Of a stretch of 64,000 nt of DNA, positions 32,982 through 45,264 are shown one piece after another. This DNA is from Patagioenas fasciata. Its lineage: Eukaryota; Chordata; Aves; Columbiformes; Columbidae. Within the stretch, counting starts at the first letter, position 1. The number at the start of each line of letters is the position of its first letter. The position numbers were made by a program, and so were the translations under genes. The stretch spans positions 3,167,001 to 3,231,000 of the forward strand of contig NC_092523.1 in assembly GCF_037038585.1 (NCBI RefSeq). The letters run 5' to 3'. The notes beneath the pieces are model-generated. The model was not told where the DNA came from. It saw nothing but the letters and a program-made list of their open reading frames with translations, and did not search any database.

Positions 32982-33135
32982 GTTGGAAATAACTACAAGA
33001 ATCATCTCTTCTACCCTTTCTTGGCCCAGCACCCTGTCCAGCTGAATATTAAAAGTATCCAGTCTTAGTATATTTAATGTTTTTTTGCTCCAGAGAGGTA
33101 CATCTGCCAGAAAACATTTCCTTTAGGAGGACTCC
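32982..33135 (-). mobile_element. Decayed CR1-like element next to the (AGAAT)n tail
   Basis: 'gttggaaataactacaagaatcatctcttctaccctttcttggcccagcaccc' resembles the reverse complement of the tail of an older CR1 subfamily ('gttggaagggacctacaa-gatcatct-gtccaac'). The similarity fades after ~33130. Confidence 0.5.
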
Positions 33136-33139
33136 CACC

Positions 33140-35088
33140 TTATACCTAGTGTGTGGGTTTTTTTGCTCAAATTCACTTCTACCACTCAGGTTCTGTTGAA
33201 AAAAAATGACATTTTTTTTCTATCCTTGCTTTACACTTGCAATGTAGGTCTGTTGAGTGAGAGAACCTCAGAAGAAAATACATGAAAAAGTGGAAGGAAA
33301 GGTGCTAATCCAGGATTGATGAGGCTTTGAGGGTCAAAGCGGTGGGTAGACCCAACTTTTGCACGCCCTCAATGTCTGCACCGCGCTCACTAGTTTTATC
33401 TCGGTTTAGCTTCTATTTGCTGTTGTTGTTTTTAATCATGAAATGACTGTTTGTGCAAGGCAAATAGCAGATCCTGCTGAGAGCCACTTAACGTAGCCCA
33501 GAAATGTCACTCTCCATATCCCTCCAGCCTCTCCCATGCGGAGCAGGCTGGGTTTTCAGCAGCAGCACTGGAGCACTGGCCTCGGTCTTCTAGGAAAGAG
33601 AGAAAAGGTCACTCCTCCCTCTCTCTGCTACCCTATTTTTTCCCTCCCAGCTTGGGATTGAGGCTTGCAGAGGTAGGACAGCCTCATCCAGAAGGGATAA
33701 GTGATCATGACCACTCCAGACTTGCCATTGTTTTTTCTTCATGTATGAACACTGAGAGCATGCAAACAGCACCAATGAGTTAATCTAGTGCTGGATGCTC
33801 AAATAATCAGAGGATGCCCCAATGGAAGATGCCCCCAAGATGCGCCCTGAGCTCGTGGGATGTTTTTCTTTATGGGACAACCAAACCAGAGCCCAAACCA
33901 CCCTGCTGCCATGGGGTTTTTTGCACGTCCCACTGAGGCTGTATGTTCTCTATTTACTCCTGAGCACAAAGAGATGAACACACATTCAAGTTGTCCTTGT
34001 GCGTGTGAGATACAGTCGCTGCTGGGCTCCTCTCCCATCCCCAGGCACAGACACCCGCTGTCACAGGCACACAGGGATTTTTCCTGCCACTTGCTAAGTG
34101 AGCAACAAGAGGCCACTTCTGAATCCTTCACAGTCGTTACCTGACGTGAACCAGGGCATGGTAACTTAAAAATAAATAAATCCCAGCAGATGCCAGGAAC
34201 CCCAGCCTTTCTCCATGTGTTTCAGCTGGCCTTACTCCAGCCAAACGTACCCTATTTCAGAAGGATTGAGGGATCTAAGCCCAGGTTTTCCACAGCTGTT
34301 TTTTCTCTATTGCATTTGGGAGGTGAGTAGCCTGGGAATGGGGTGGAAGGTGTCCCCTGGTGATTAGGTCTTAGAAATAGTGGAAAAAATAATTTATCTC
34401 TAAGTGACTAAAATATAAAAATCCTCACTTGCCTGGTTTCATTTTTTTTAATCTGAGCACTTTTTCTTGAGTTCAAACCGAATGTTTGATTTCTATTCCA
34501 TATCGCTTCTACCTTTGCGGCTTTAAAAGAAAATTAGGCAAAAGCACCACTTAGATTTTAGCCTGAATAGTTTCCTCTCCCGATGCATTAAACATGATGC
34601 TTCATACACAACCCCTAGCTCAGAAGCCCCTAAATCACTTGGAGAAGAGGATAACGGAGGACTGCTGCTTTCTTACTTTCCCCCAAAAATTGCATCTGTG
34701 GTTGGAGAGGACAGGTCCTTAGAACATTGATCTTAGTGCAACCCCTGCTTGCACCCACAGGGTGCTCAGCCCCTTCCCCATGTCCCGTAGTGCCCTGGAG
34801 ATTATAGCACGTTAATGTATGAAACCCCAGAAGATTTTTCTCCTGCTGCAGTCTGAACAGGAGAAGCACCCCGTGCCTTCCCAGGGATGGTTGTGCTATC
34901 AGCGGGCTCTTGACTCCTGTTTGAGCAGGCATTTTGCTCTGCCCTGACCACGCTCCCAGTAGATAAATGCAATTTTAAGGTATGCCTGGCAACGTTATCG
35001 CCGGCAGGTCTGTGCAGTTTCAGTGTTGGGAATAGAGGAGTTGCTTTGCCTCTATAAGCTGTAATGGGTCAAATGGGAAACCTCCACG
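33140..35088. other. No additional gene seen
   Basis: Unique sequence within the presumed 5' intron. Overlapping short frames at 33.8-34.1 kb on both strands match nothing I know. Confidence 0.5.
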
Positions 35089-35089
35089 A

Positions 35090-35222
35090 GATCATGGAAT
35101 CATAGAATTATTTCAGTTGGAAGAGACCCTCAAGATCATCGAGCCCAGCCATTAACCTAACATTGGCACTCATCTATGTCCATAAGAACCTCATCTATGC
35201 ATCTTTTAAACCTCTCCAGGGA
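35090..35222 (-). mobile_element. CR1 LINE 3' fragment
   Basis: It begins 'atcatggaatcatagaattatttcagttggaagagaccctcaagatcatcgag' and ends near 'catcttttaaacctctccaggga'. Confidence 0.93.
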
Positions 35223-35625
35223 TAGTGACTCTCTGATGATCATGCAGAGAGAGATACCATCTGACATCTCTGCAGCATCTCCCCCATGGTAAAGAGCCTT
35301 GCAGGGGATGAAGAAGGGAAATTACATGGGGAATGATGAGTTGGCAAAAGAGCTGTTGGGTGAGGGAGGTGGAGGTGGTAAGGAGACTGAGGGAGGACCA
35401 CAAAGAGGCCACCAAAGTAAAGCCATGCTGGACCCTGGCCACCCCATGTGGTACAGACAGGGAGTAGACGGACCTGAGGGAATAAGAGCAGAGGGATGAC
35501 AAAACCCTGGGAAATGCTCTCCAGTGAGTCTGTGCGGTGGCGGGTGTCCCTGGAGAGACCCGGAGCATCTCGTGTTAACGGCAGAACTACCAAAGCCCTT
35601 GAAATTGGGGGATGTTCCTACTCAC

Positions 35626-35672
35626 CCTGCTCGCGACACAGCTGTGGCTCTCCGACGTTCGCAAAAGGCAGG
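35626..35672 (-). other. Candidate non-coding first exon of the KY-like gene
   Basis: About 30 nt after the TATA box begins a ~47-nt stretch that ends at a strong donor, CAGG|GTGAGTAGG (GT at 35625-35624). It has no ATG. It would splice to a 5' extension of the exon at ~32.4 kb across a ~3.2 kb intron. RNA evidence would be needed to confirm it. Confidence 0.4.
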
Positions 35673-35785
35673 CAGCTCCCAGCATCCCCCCATCCCTTTT
35701 ATACATGGGCCAAATCAGGATCATCTGGCTTTGCTTTTTTCTTTTTTGCACCTTGCTAATGTCAGGAGAGCTAAAAATACTGCAA
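35632..35785 (-). promoter_or_regulatory. Candidate muscle-type core promoter of the KY-like gene
   Basis: On the minus strand a TATAAAAG box (35703-35696) is preceded by an E-box CATCTG (35722-35727) and a MEF2-like CTAAAAATAC (35771-35780, 9 of 10 positions of YTAWWWWTAR). A further E-box CAGCTG lies just downstream (35639-35644). Another, CACTTG, lies upstream (35842-35847). The orientation and position, 3.3 kb upstream of the first coding exon of a muscle-family gene, fit a TATA/MEF2/E-box skeletal or cardiac promoter. Initiation would be expected near 35672. The assignment to this gene is inferred from position and content only. Confidence 0.5.
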
Positions 35786-35849
35786 AGCGACGGCGAGCAC
35801 GCTAACATTGCTGCTGCCAACCAAAGCCTCTGCAGACCTGGCACTTGTG

Positions 35850-38714
35850 CAGAGCGTCCAGGCTAGATCATATTTACAGGAGGGGTAGGGGAGAGACAAG
35901 AGGCTTTCCCTTATCAGCAGCCAAGCTTTGGCAGGGCAGCCGTGGCTCTGCCCAGCTGGCTTGTGTCAAGAGCAGAGTTATCCAGCAAGCTGGTGGCATT
36001 TTTTCTCTCCCCTTCTTCTCATTAGCACTGCTTGGGGAGCACAAGGTCTTGCCCTCTTGTGAGATCCTCACGGAGCAATTCACAGCTCCTCTGCACCATC
36101 TGCATCGACCTTGTTGCATCCTTGATTTTCCCACTCTTCTGCAAAATTCCCCGTGCCATCAGGCTCCATCTTCAGAATTGGAGGGGGAATATTTTATCTT
36201 GGCTTTGCAGAGCACAGGCTACTTGGCAGCCCTTGTCCTTAGCTTAGTACCCTGGGAAGTCCCCAGTGCATATCAGGATTAAGAACACTGTCTCATAGAG
36301 GTAACCAAAAAATTTGAAGCACCGATGCTGGAGTATCATTCTTTATTATTATCTAACTGTGTTCCACTAAGTGGCATCATATCCCTTGTTTCTGCTCACT
36401 CATCTTAACTCTGTCTCCAAATGTTGAAAATCTTCTCCATCAAACAGACAGGAAATAATAAGGGAGGAAAAGTATTTGCCAGCTGAATGGAAATGTATTT
36501 TTTGGAAGAATTTTTCCTAGTTTTTGGCTGAAAGTGGGAAGGGAAAAATAAATAAAGAAGAAGAAGATTACTTTGGAAAAGGGGAGCAACATTTCATTTA
36601 AAGTCCCCCCCAGATCTTACCCTGCCAGGCTCGGTCCCTTTACCTGGGACACCAGTGGACACCAGTGAACACCAGACCCAGCTATGGGGGAGCACAACAT
36701 GTCAGTTGGGTCCTCACAATGACACCTTCCAAACTTACAGAAGATGATTTAAAGATGAAATATTCCAAGTGAGTAGATTTTGGTGGTGGGAGGCTGGCAA
36801 AGGAAGGCTGTGGGTCTTTGAGGAGAGAGCAGGAGATGCCATAACTCAATGGTGTTTCCAGTTGTGTGTGGCCATTAACAGGTCTGTTTTGAAATTAGTG
36901 ACCCTGTGCTGGTCTCCACCCAGTCCAGAGATCAACTGAAACACTGCAAAAGACTCTGGAAGGAATTACACCCCTCTGGCTAAGGTAGTTTTGGATGCAA
37001 GGTATGAGTTCAAGCCTCTAGGCAGGCTTATGGACAGCAGTCTGGCCATGGTGGAGCTCACCATCAATGGAACCCTGGTTCTTTAGTCCAGGAAATCAGT
37101 GATATCTCACCTGGGTGCTGGCCATGTCCCTTCCACTGGCTACAGAAAGAGATTCAGCTCATCAGTGAGACAAAGAAGATGAGGTTGAACATTGGTCAGC
37201 AAGTTGTCGCTGTCCTTGCTGTGGGACTCTTCCTCTAGATGACATCTGAAGGGTAAATAAAAGCTTTTGTAATTGAAATATTGGAAAAAAACCCACACCA
37301 GACAGACCAAGGGAGTCACCAAAAGTGATGAGCCCATATGAGTCATCATGGCTGAGCAGCTTTATTGACCATCTAACAGGGTTTTTGCAGGTGTTGCAGG
37401 GAAGGTTTGAAGCAAAGGGATGAGGCGTTGCTGTGTTTTGTATTTGGGAGCTTTTCTCAGTGTGAAGACAGACAGGTAAGATAGCACTAGATCACTCGCT
37501 TGGGGATTCAGCAGCTAGGAGAGGATGAACCAGGTGAGCCTGGAGATGGGGTTGGGATCAAATGTGAGACAAGAGGGGCATAGACACCTTGTATAACAAA
37601 AGCAAATCACTTATTTCCTCCTTCCAGAGAGAGAAACAGTGCAAAGAAAATCAAGATACAGAAGCAGTCGACCTGGCCAATGCAAGGAGCTAAAGATACC
37701 CTTGCAGAAAGGTATGTTGCATATGCAATGAAGGCAAATTTTCATCAGATGAGCCCAGAGGAGGGGCTGTGGCAGTAACCCTGTGCAGAGACAAGGGCCT
37801 TGATGAGCTGGTGGGCTGTGTGGATGCTTCAAATTGCCAGGTGGGAGGGATACAGGCTCCAGAAAAGTGAGAAAACCTGCCCACACCAACTAAAGCTGCT
37901 ACTGATTCGATCTTAATTATCCACGTATGGCATAAAGGGACAGTTTCTATATCCAGTTGTAGCTGTAGGTGGGCGTTTGCAGATCCAACCAAGGTAAACC
38001 CAGCTGTTCTGTCCCCACCTTGGTTACATGGCGTGGTGGAGAGCAGATAAAACCGCCCCGTTGGGTTGGATGCAGCCTCCAGGCCATACCCATCTTGTGA
38101 CATTACTAATACTGCAGAGCAAGGGGAAATTTCAGACGGACAAGTGTCAAACTCTGAACTGGGGCTTGTCTCATGCTGTTTGCTTCAGTTCTGCAGAACC
38201 ATGAGCAACTTGGGATTTGCAGGAGTGGGATCTGACCCGGTGCTGGCCGTGGGCTCCCGACCGTGGCGTACGGATTGTGGCAGCAGTTCCGCAGCCTTCT
38301 CACGCAGAGTGTGATTGAGAAAGTAGTTTTCATTGTGATCTTTTGTTTTACTTGTGAAGCCTTCCAGACTCAGGGAGTCTCTTGGCTCGAAAGCCAGGAG
38401 CTGGTTTTTGGGTTTGCTTTTATTATTTTTTATTTCATAAAGCACTCGGCAGGAATCCAGAATTTAAGAGACAAGAGAGAATTGCTCAGTCTTCAGATAT
38501 TGGCAGCAAACCGCTCCTCCAGTTTATTTCCCTGGAAAGAGGGGATGAATTACATGGAAATAAAGCAAAAGCAATATTTTAAAACCTTCCAGACAAGCAC
38601 CTTCACCTAACGTAGGTCTAGGTTGGCTTTTCAGCCCATGGTGAGCTGTGTTTGAAGGACACCATGCCTTTCAGGAGGGAGCACCAATTCCAGTCCAAGC
38701 ATACAGCATGAATC
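35850..38714. other. Intergenic sequence upstream of the KY-like gene; no gene seen
   Basis: Unique sequence. There is a small run of a ~10-bp unit ('acaccagtgg', 'acaccagtga', 'acaccag') at ~36648-36674. No exon recognised. Confidence 0.5.
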
Positions 38715-38715
38715 T

Positions 38716-39226
38716 AGAATATTGTGTCCAGCTGTGGCCCCTCAGTTCCAGAAGGGCAGGGAACTGCTGGAGAGAGTCCAGCGCAGCCACCAAGATGCTG
38801 AAGGGAGTGGAGCATCTCCCATGTGAGGAAAGGCTGAGGGAGCTGGGGCTCTGGAGCTGGAGAAGAGGAGACTGAGGGGGGACTCATTCCTGGGGATCAA
38901 TATGGAAAGGGGCAGTGTCAGGAGGATGGAGCCAGGCTCTTCTTGGTGACAACCAGTGACAGGACAAGGGGCAATGGGTTCAAACTGGAACACAGGAGGT
39001 TCCACTTAAATTTGAGAAGAAATTTCTTCATGGTGAGGGTGCCAGAGCCCGGCCCAGGCTGCCCAGGGAGGTTGTGGAGTCTCCTTCTCTGCAGACATTC
39101 AAACCCGCCTGGACACCTTCCTGTGGAACCTCAGCTGGGTGTTCCTGCTCCATGGGGGGATTGCACTGGATGAGCTTTCCAGGTCCCTTCCAACCCCTGA
39201 CACTCTGGGATTCTGTGATTCTGTGT
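38716..39226 (+). mobile_element. CR1 LINE fragment (~510 bp)
   Basis: It runs from 'gaatattgtgtccagctgtggcccctcagttccagaagg' to 'ctctgggattctgtgattctgtg'. Subfamily as 13.8, 15.4, 45.3 and 47.2 kb. Confidence 0.95.
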
Positions 39227-39229
39227 GAA

Positions 39230-40864
39230 TGAGTTCACCCCAGCTCCTCAGAAACTAACACCGTGTTGTTCTTGCAGCTAAAACCCCTTGATCTACTTGG
39301 AATCTACGATTTTCCACAAGGGACAGCTGCTGGACACTGGTGATCCATCCATCCACTTGATTGAAAAACCATTGGCCAAAATGTGCACTTTTTGTGCATC
39401 AGGGCCACCTTATTATTCTATTTGTGTAACACCTGCTGGGTTGAGGATAGTGATGCTGCTCACGTCTAAGAATTTTACAGCAATCCAAGCTGGGGATGGG
39501 TTTGTTTTCTAGAGTGGCCTTTGAGAGCATGAAATTTAAAAAACAAAGGGAAAAAAAAAAGGTAAATGAGTTGCTTCAGCATGTTTTCTGATTTGGAGGT
39601 CTCTCTAACACTGTATTTTAAAGTGTTGGGGTTTTTTAACTGGTTTTGTTTGTTTTTACAGTATTCATGAAAATAAGAGATGAGAAGGTTGGGGGGGAAA
39701 AAAAAGAAATGGAGAAGTGGGATTCCTGCTTTCTCATCTGGGATCTTGATCTCAGGTGGGACCTTTCCCCACTGCTGCAGCACAGGGAACAGATTGGTGG
39801 TGCTGTGGAAAGAGCCCTCGATGGGAGCTCCTGCTTGGTAGAGCTCACCCATCTGCAGCAGGGAGCTGCTGTGGCACAAAGGTACATTCTAAGGAGCAAC
39901 ACGGGGAATAATATATCAGGTCTGTCACTGAGTTGCCTCATCTTATGCATCACTGTCTTTGACGACCTTTTTCAAGTGCTTTTTCCTAATGAATAGTTAT
40001 TTTTTGCAGGCTGAGGAAGAACACAGGGCTTCTGACAGTTCCCTTCCATCATAGTTTGCTTTTCTTTGTTTTATATTGTTTTGCTTTTTCTTTCAGGTGA
40101 ATACTTGAACCAGAAATGAGTCAACTCCTTTTTTGTTTTTTTTTTAAATCAAAAGCACTAAATGTCCCACAGAGACTGGGCACATTCTGCTTTCTGAACT
40201 CGCGGCGCCGGCATCTCACAACAACAACGATGTGTTTGATGAGCTCCTAGAAACACTGCAAAGAGGCGTCCTCTCTTGAAGCCCACCTCCTGGCATCAAT
40301 TCAACACTAAAATCTTTGAAGCTTGGGCAAGAATTTAACTGACATCCCTGAGCTGGCCCAGTATCATCATGCTGAAGCTGTTAGGCTGCTGCAAACAAAG
40401 TGAAGGAGCAATGTAAGTGACTTTTTTTGCTTAGAGGTGCCTGGAGTCGTGTGGAAGCACAGCCAAGGATCACAGAAAGCGCTCCCTGGTGCATTTTCAT
40501 GCTTTGCTGCCTTATAGCATGTCTTACCATACAGGGAACACCATGGCCCATAGGATTTCCTGACGATCTGGTAATACACGCAGCAAGGGGGTTGTTTTGG
40601 GCTGTGGTTGTTTGCTTGGTGATGTGAAAAGTCCTCGTGGCTCAGCTGGCACATAGGGACATGCTGAGGTCGCATGTAGGTCTGCCAGGGAGAATGACTG
40701 TCCAACTCCGGTTGCAGGTCCCAGCCAGGAACTGGTGCACCATGAAAGACTTCAGGATTACACCATATCCCAAAAGACTTGAGATGTTCTGGGTTCCTTC
40801 TCAGCGGTGGGAAAATTTCCAGATTCCCAAAAAAAGGAGACCTTATTACTCTCCACAACTGCCT
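39230..40864. other. No gene seen
   Basis: Unique sequence with poly-A/T runs. A 163-codon open frame on the minus strand at 40367-40858 has no recognisable motif and no splice or homology support. Confidence 0.5.
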
Positions 40865-41168
40865 GAAAGGAGGTTATAGCATGGAGGGTGTTGGTCTATT
40901 TTCCCAAGAAACAAGTACCAGGATGAGAGGAAACGGCCTCCAGTTGTGCCAGGGGAGGCTGAGGTTGGATCTGGGTAACAATTTCTTCCCCAAAGGGCTG
41001 TGGGGCATTGGAACAGGCTGCCCAGGGCAGTGCTGGAGTCACCATCCCTGGAGGGTTGGACAGACGGAGATGAGGTTCTCAGGGACATGGGGCAGTGCCA
41101 GGGGTGGGGGAATGGTTGGACTTAATGATCTTGAGGGGCTTTTCCAACCTAAATGATTCTATGATTCT
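40865..41168 (+). mobile_element. CR1 LINE 3' fragment
   Basis: It runs from about 'aacaagtaccaggatgagaggaaacggcc' to 'ttttccaacctaaatgattctatgattcta'. Same subfamily as 6.5, 28.4, 50.0 and 61.9 kb. Confidence 0.94.
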
Positions 41169-41814
41169 AAATGTGAATTTTGGGGAAAACTATGGACCAA
41201 ACCTCTGAGTCCTTGAGGTCTGTTTGCCAGACAAAGGGAGAGAGTCCATGGGGTCCATGTAGACCCCACGGCAGGTTTCCAAACATGGTGTTGGGCTGTG
41301 ACAGTCTGCAAAACAAAATTGCCCATACTGCCACCGGCAGCAGATCTGTCAGCAGAAGAGGCCACTCGATGTCACCAGGTCCCAGATCGCACTAGCAATA
41401 TTTACTGTGTTGTGCCTTCTGGTTTTGCCCTGGTTCTTGTCTCCTTTTCATCTGCTATGGGTCGTATTTGAGTCAGAGCAGACAGGGTAGGCTGTTAGAA
41501 GAGACGAACTCCCAGAAATGTGCTGCTGTTGTTTATTTTCACTCGTCCCTGCTCTGCAAGGATGGAGTGTGTGGGAAGAACAAATGATCTATCCATGCAG
41601 ATTCAAAGGGAGGGAGAAAATAAACAATATTTTCATGCAAGACTGTGCTTGAAAACCAGCAAGCCTGGATTTTAGGCCTTGACTGGGCTCAGAGATGACT
41701 TTGCGAAGAAAATCGGCATCTTCCAGTCCCTGGCACAACTGCCAAGCAGAAGAAAGCTCTGAGACAAGTAGCCAGTCCTTCTCCAAGAGTTAAGAAGAGG
41801 GATTCACCTTCCCC

Positions 41815-41898
41815 AGGAGCTTGGCCATCAACACGGCAGGTGTGGGCCGTGCTTGGAGGAGCTTGGCCATCAACATGGCAGGTGTGGGCTGTGCTTGG
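41815..41898. repeat. Tandem duplication, 42-bp unit x2
   Basis: 'aggagcttggccatcaacacggcaggtgtgggccgtgcttgg' is repeated once with two C-to-T differences, both in 'CG' context (acacgg/acatgg and gccgtg/gctgtg). This fits CpG decay after duplication. Confidence 0.95.
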
Positions 41899-43089
41899 AC
41901 TGTGGTGTTGACTTACAGTTTCCTTCATGGCCTGATGGTCCAAAATTAACAAAGAAGGGACCTTGGATGCCATCTATTGGAGAGGTGTAGGAAGGGAGAA
42001 GACAAGCGGGCTTTGTCTGCGTGGGTGATACACCACGGCAAACAGACTGGTTGTTTTGGCTCAAAAATTCACTTCCATCTGGAGTAGGTGGGTAATAAAG
42101 TGTCTTGTCTCTGTTGTACAGCAATAAGGCAATGTCTGTAGTATGGGTTGTTCAATGTAAACATCATCTCAGCCAAATCCTCTTAGGGAATGGAGCAACG
42201 AAACAGAATAAATTCTTAGTGGTGAGTGTTTTGCTGGTGCTGTGTATGGTTGAAGGAGAAGAGCAAAGGCCATGGCTGATTCTGCTCAGCAGTTTGGGGG
42301 CTGTTGTTTGGTCCAAAACCAGAGACCTGCTCTTCTGGTTTGGTGACCAAGGACAGAATACATGCTACTGACACCGTGGGCCTGAGGTGCAGGACTGCAA
42401 TGTGTCCAAAGTAACGTTCTCATGATGGTCCCACCAGCATCCAGGAGACATGGGACAGAGAACTCTCGGCCAATAAGCCAAGCAAAGGGGTGTTTTTACT
42501 GTTCATACAGGCATAAGGTTCAGCTCATCACAGGGTCTTGTTTTCTCCTCATGGGTCATGCAAGTTTTGTAGGGACCCATGGATGTTCCTTAGTTTCTCC
42601 AGGGGTTTTGCCCTCTTTAGAAGGACTATGTGTGTTCTTCATGCTTGAAGGCAATAGACTGATTCCAGCTGGCATTGATTGGGGATCCAATATACACACC
42701 CCAGGACTATTTTCATAGGGCTAATTATTTTTGCTGGTGTAACAAGAAGCACTGTGATCATAACTCTTGTTCTTCATGGATCTCCATGGACACATTAAAC
42801 CCCATTGTAATCTGTGGGATCCCTGGAGAACATGAAAATTAATAGCAGTGCCTATGCATTACAATTACCACCAGGCAAAACTCAGAAATTCCTGTTTGCT
42901 GGAAAGCCCAATTGTCTGGAAAACAGTGATTCAGAATTACCAACTCTTAGGAAAATAGGAACCCCGAAATAAAAGTTCAGAATCTTCTTTCTTGGCTATT
43001 TCAAAAACATTCTGCATGTTGAGCTTCTATAACAGGGTCAGCCTCTCTTTTTAATTTACTCTTAGTGTTATATTAAAAAAAATAAAGAA

Positions 43090-43330
43090 AATAAAGGAAA
43101 AGAAAAAACACCACCCAAACTGCAAACCAGCTGCTACTCTAATTAGCACTGAGTGAAGCAGCTTCTTTTACCATCTAATTCAAAATGTCAAACAATTCCT
43201 TTCCAGCAGCAAGACACACCTCAGACAAGCAGATAAGATGTTTCATTAGTAGCTGCTTTCAGTATTGTGGAAAGCTGATCGTAGGCTAAAATAAAAGCAG
43301 AAAAATATGGAGCCAGACGAGCAGGCAGGC
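43090..43330. promoter_or_regulatory. Possible conserved non-coding element
   Basis: This AT-rich unique block carries an E-box CAGCTG, a homeodomain core 'ctctaattagc', 'aaaatgtcaaac', a GATA-type 'gcagataaga' and 'ttcattagtagctg' within ~200 bp. This is inference from motif density only. Confidence 0.25.
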
Positions 43331-44111
43331 AGGAGAAATCCTAGATGAAGCTAGCACCCAGTCATTTTCCCAAACAGACCATTAGGTGCAATTCTTTTCT
43401 CTTTTATTATTTTTCTCTGGCAAACTGATTGATTTCCAAGAGAAAATCTACATCTTGCCAAACCTACATTTTCTTGAGCAGCTGCAGTCCTAATAAACCT
43501 GCAGCCAAGACGAAAACTCTGTTTGCAGTGGAGTACATGCAGATCCTCTGCAGACCCCCAGGAGATGGATAAGACAATTTTCTGCCATTTTCTGCCCATT
43601 TTACAGACAGAGAAACAAGCCAGATGTGACTTGGTCCAAATCTTCATCTATGTTTAATCACTCGGTTGTAGCAACTGCAGTTCCTGCTATGGAACGTGAG
43701 CTTCTAAACACTCAAAAGGGGCAATCCCTACTGTTAAAAAAGAAATCCCAGTTCAAGTTTAGACATAGGGATTAAATCAAGCACAATTTGTGTACAAAGC
43801 AGCATCATTCCCTCAGGGCAAGCAAATGAATTAGCACTCGAGGGGTATTCCTGAGTTAGGTATGTCAGTGTATCTCCAAACCTTGCATGCAGTCACTAAG
43901 GTGACAAGCAGGACACCATTCTTATAGGAACAGAGCTGTGGAAAATGTGTAAAACAGGGTAATAGTGTAGAGACTGTGTTGAGACAGCAACTTAGATGTG
44001 TGCTTGCTGAGGTGGACCTGGACTTCTGCTCTGGAGATGGAGCTTGAACCTTGGTGTCCAGGGACTGCTCCAGCCATCAGAGGTGGCTCTGGATTGAGTT
44101 GGGAGAAACAC

Positions 44112-44395
44112 AGAATAGAATTACAGAGTGGCTTGGATTGGAAGGGACCTTCCCAGCTCCCCCAGTGCCCCCCCTGCCATGAGCAGGGACATCTTCACCA
44201 GCTCAGGTTGCTCAGAGCCCCGTCCAGCCTGGCCTGGGATGTCTCCAGGGATGGTTCATCCACCACCTCTCTGCCCAACCTGGGCCAGGCTCTCACCACC
44301 CTCAGGGCCAACAATTTCTTCCTCAAGTCCAGCCTGAATCTCCCTCCTTTAGTTTAAAACCATCATCCCTTGTCTTATCGCAGCTGACCCTGCTA
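44112..44395 (-). mobile_element. CR1 LINE 3' fragment
   Basis: It begins 'agaatagaattacagagtggcttggattggaagggaccttcccagctcc' and ends around 'catcatcccttgtcttatcgcagctgaccctgc'. Confidence 0.94.
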
Positions 44396-45264
44396 AAGCC
44401 AAGGAGGGTGGACCTTTAGCAAGGCTCAGAAATGCTCCCACAGCCTGACAACCTTTCTGCTTCACACCCTGCTTTCCTAGCTTATTATTTTTGGACAAGC
44501 CAAGGTTTTCTAACCAAAATTATATCAGGGATTTTTGATCTACTCCAACCTGTGACAGCTTCTACCTGCCATGTGCAGGGCATGTGGGCAGCAAGGGTCA
44601 GAGGGTTTTAAGATCACAGACTGTGTGAAAGAAAAGGTAGGAGGAAGCAGCACAGATGTGTTTTGCTTGGCTGGAAGTTCTGTGAGAAGCTGGGATGCCA
44701 GCTGGAGAGTTTTTCTCTGTAGGAGGTGAGTTTTCCCGCCTCCCTTGAGCGGGCTTTATTATATTTACAGCTCCTCCAGGTCTGATAGATGTAGGCAGGT
44801 TTGCTGTAGGATGCTGAGCCCACGAGTGCTGGTGCCTGCAGGGCAGCTGTTATCACCGGAGGGCTCTGTGTCCCTCCCTGCTGAATCAGCAATGGCCATA
44901 AGTCACCGTGCAGCCACTAAGTCATCTTCATCCCTGCTCAGTGTTGTCCCCAAGGGACAACCGGCGACCAGAGGACAGCGGGGTGCACACCACACACAAA
45001 TAGAGGGCACTTGTGCATGGCTGCTGGGAGTGAAACCAACTCTTTTTATATTGTTTGAGTAACAAACAGAGGAAATATCTGTAATCTCTCTTCCCTGCCA
45101 CTCCTAGGGAGATATCTCGTTGTCTTTCCTGTGGAGTCTGCTGCTGTGGTTCTGTCTGTGGAAACTGCTACCCAGATTTAAGCTTTGATGAGTTCTTCAG
45201 AGTGGTTTTTACAGGGTTTCCCTTTTGGGTATCTGTCTTTCATGGCCGGAGGAAAAAAAAAGTG

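Larger units (their letters stand above)
32418..35625 (-). other. Presumed 5' intron of the KY-like gene
   Basis: It lies between the candidate first exon and the first coding exon. It contains a (AGAAT)17 array with a decayed CR1 (32.9-33.1 kb), another CR1 at 35.09 kb, and otherwise unique sequence. A small coding exon carrying the true start could be hidden here. Confidence 0.4.
41170..44107. other. Intergenic; possible conserved element at its right end
   Basis: Unique sequence apart from the 42-bp duplication. The stretch 43090-43330 has enhancer-like texture and is listed separately. Confidence 0.5.

Noticed and set aside
40367..40858. 163-codon minus-strand frame
   Set aside because: No recognisable motif, no coding neighbours, amino-acid content consistent with chance; kept only as a note.
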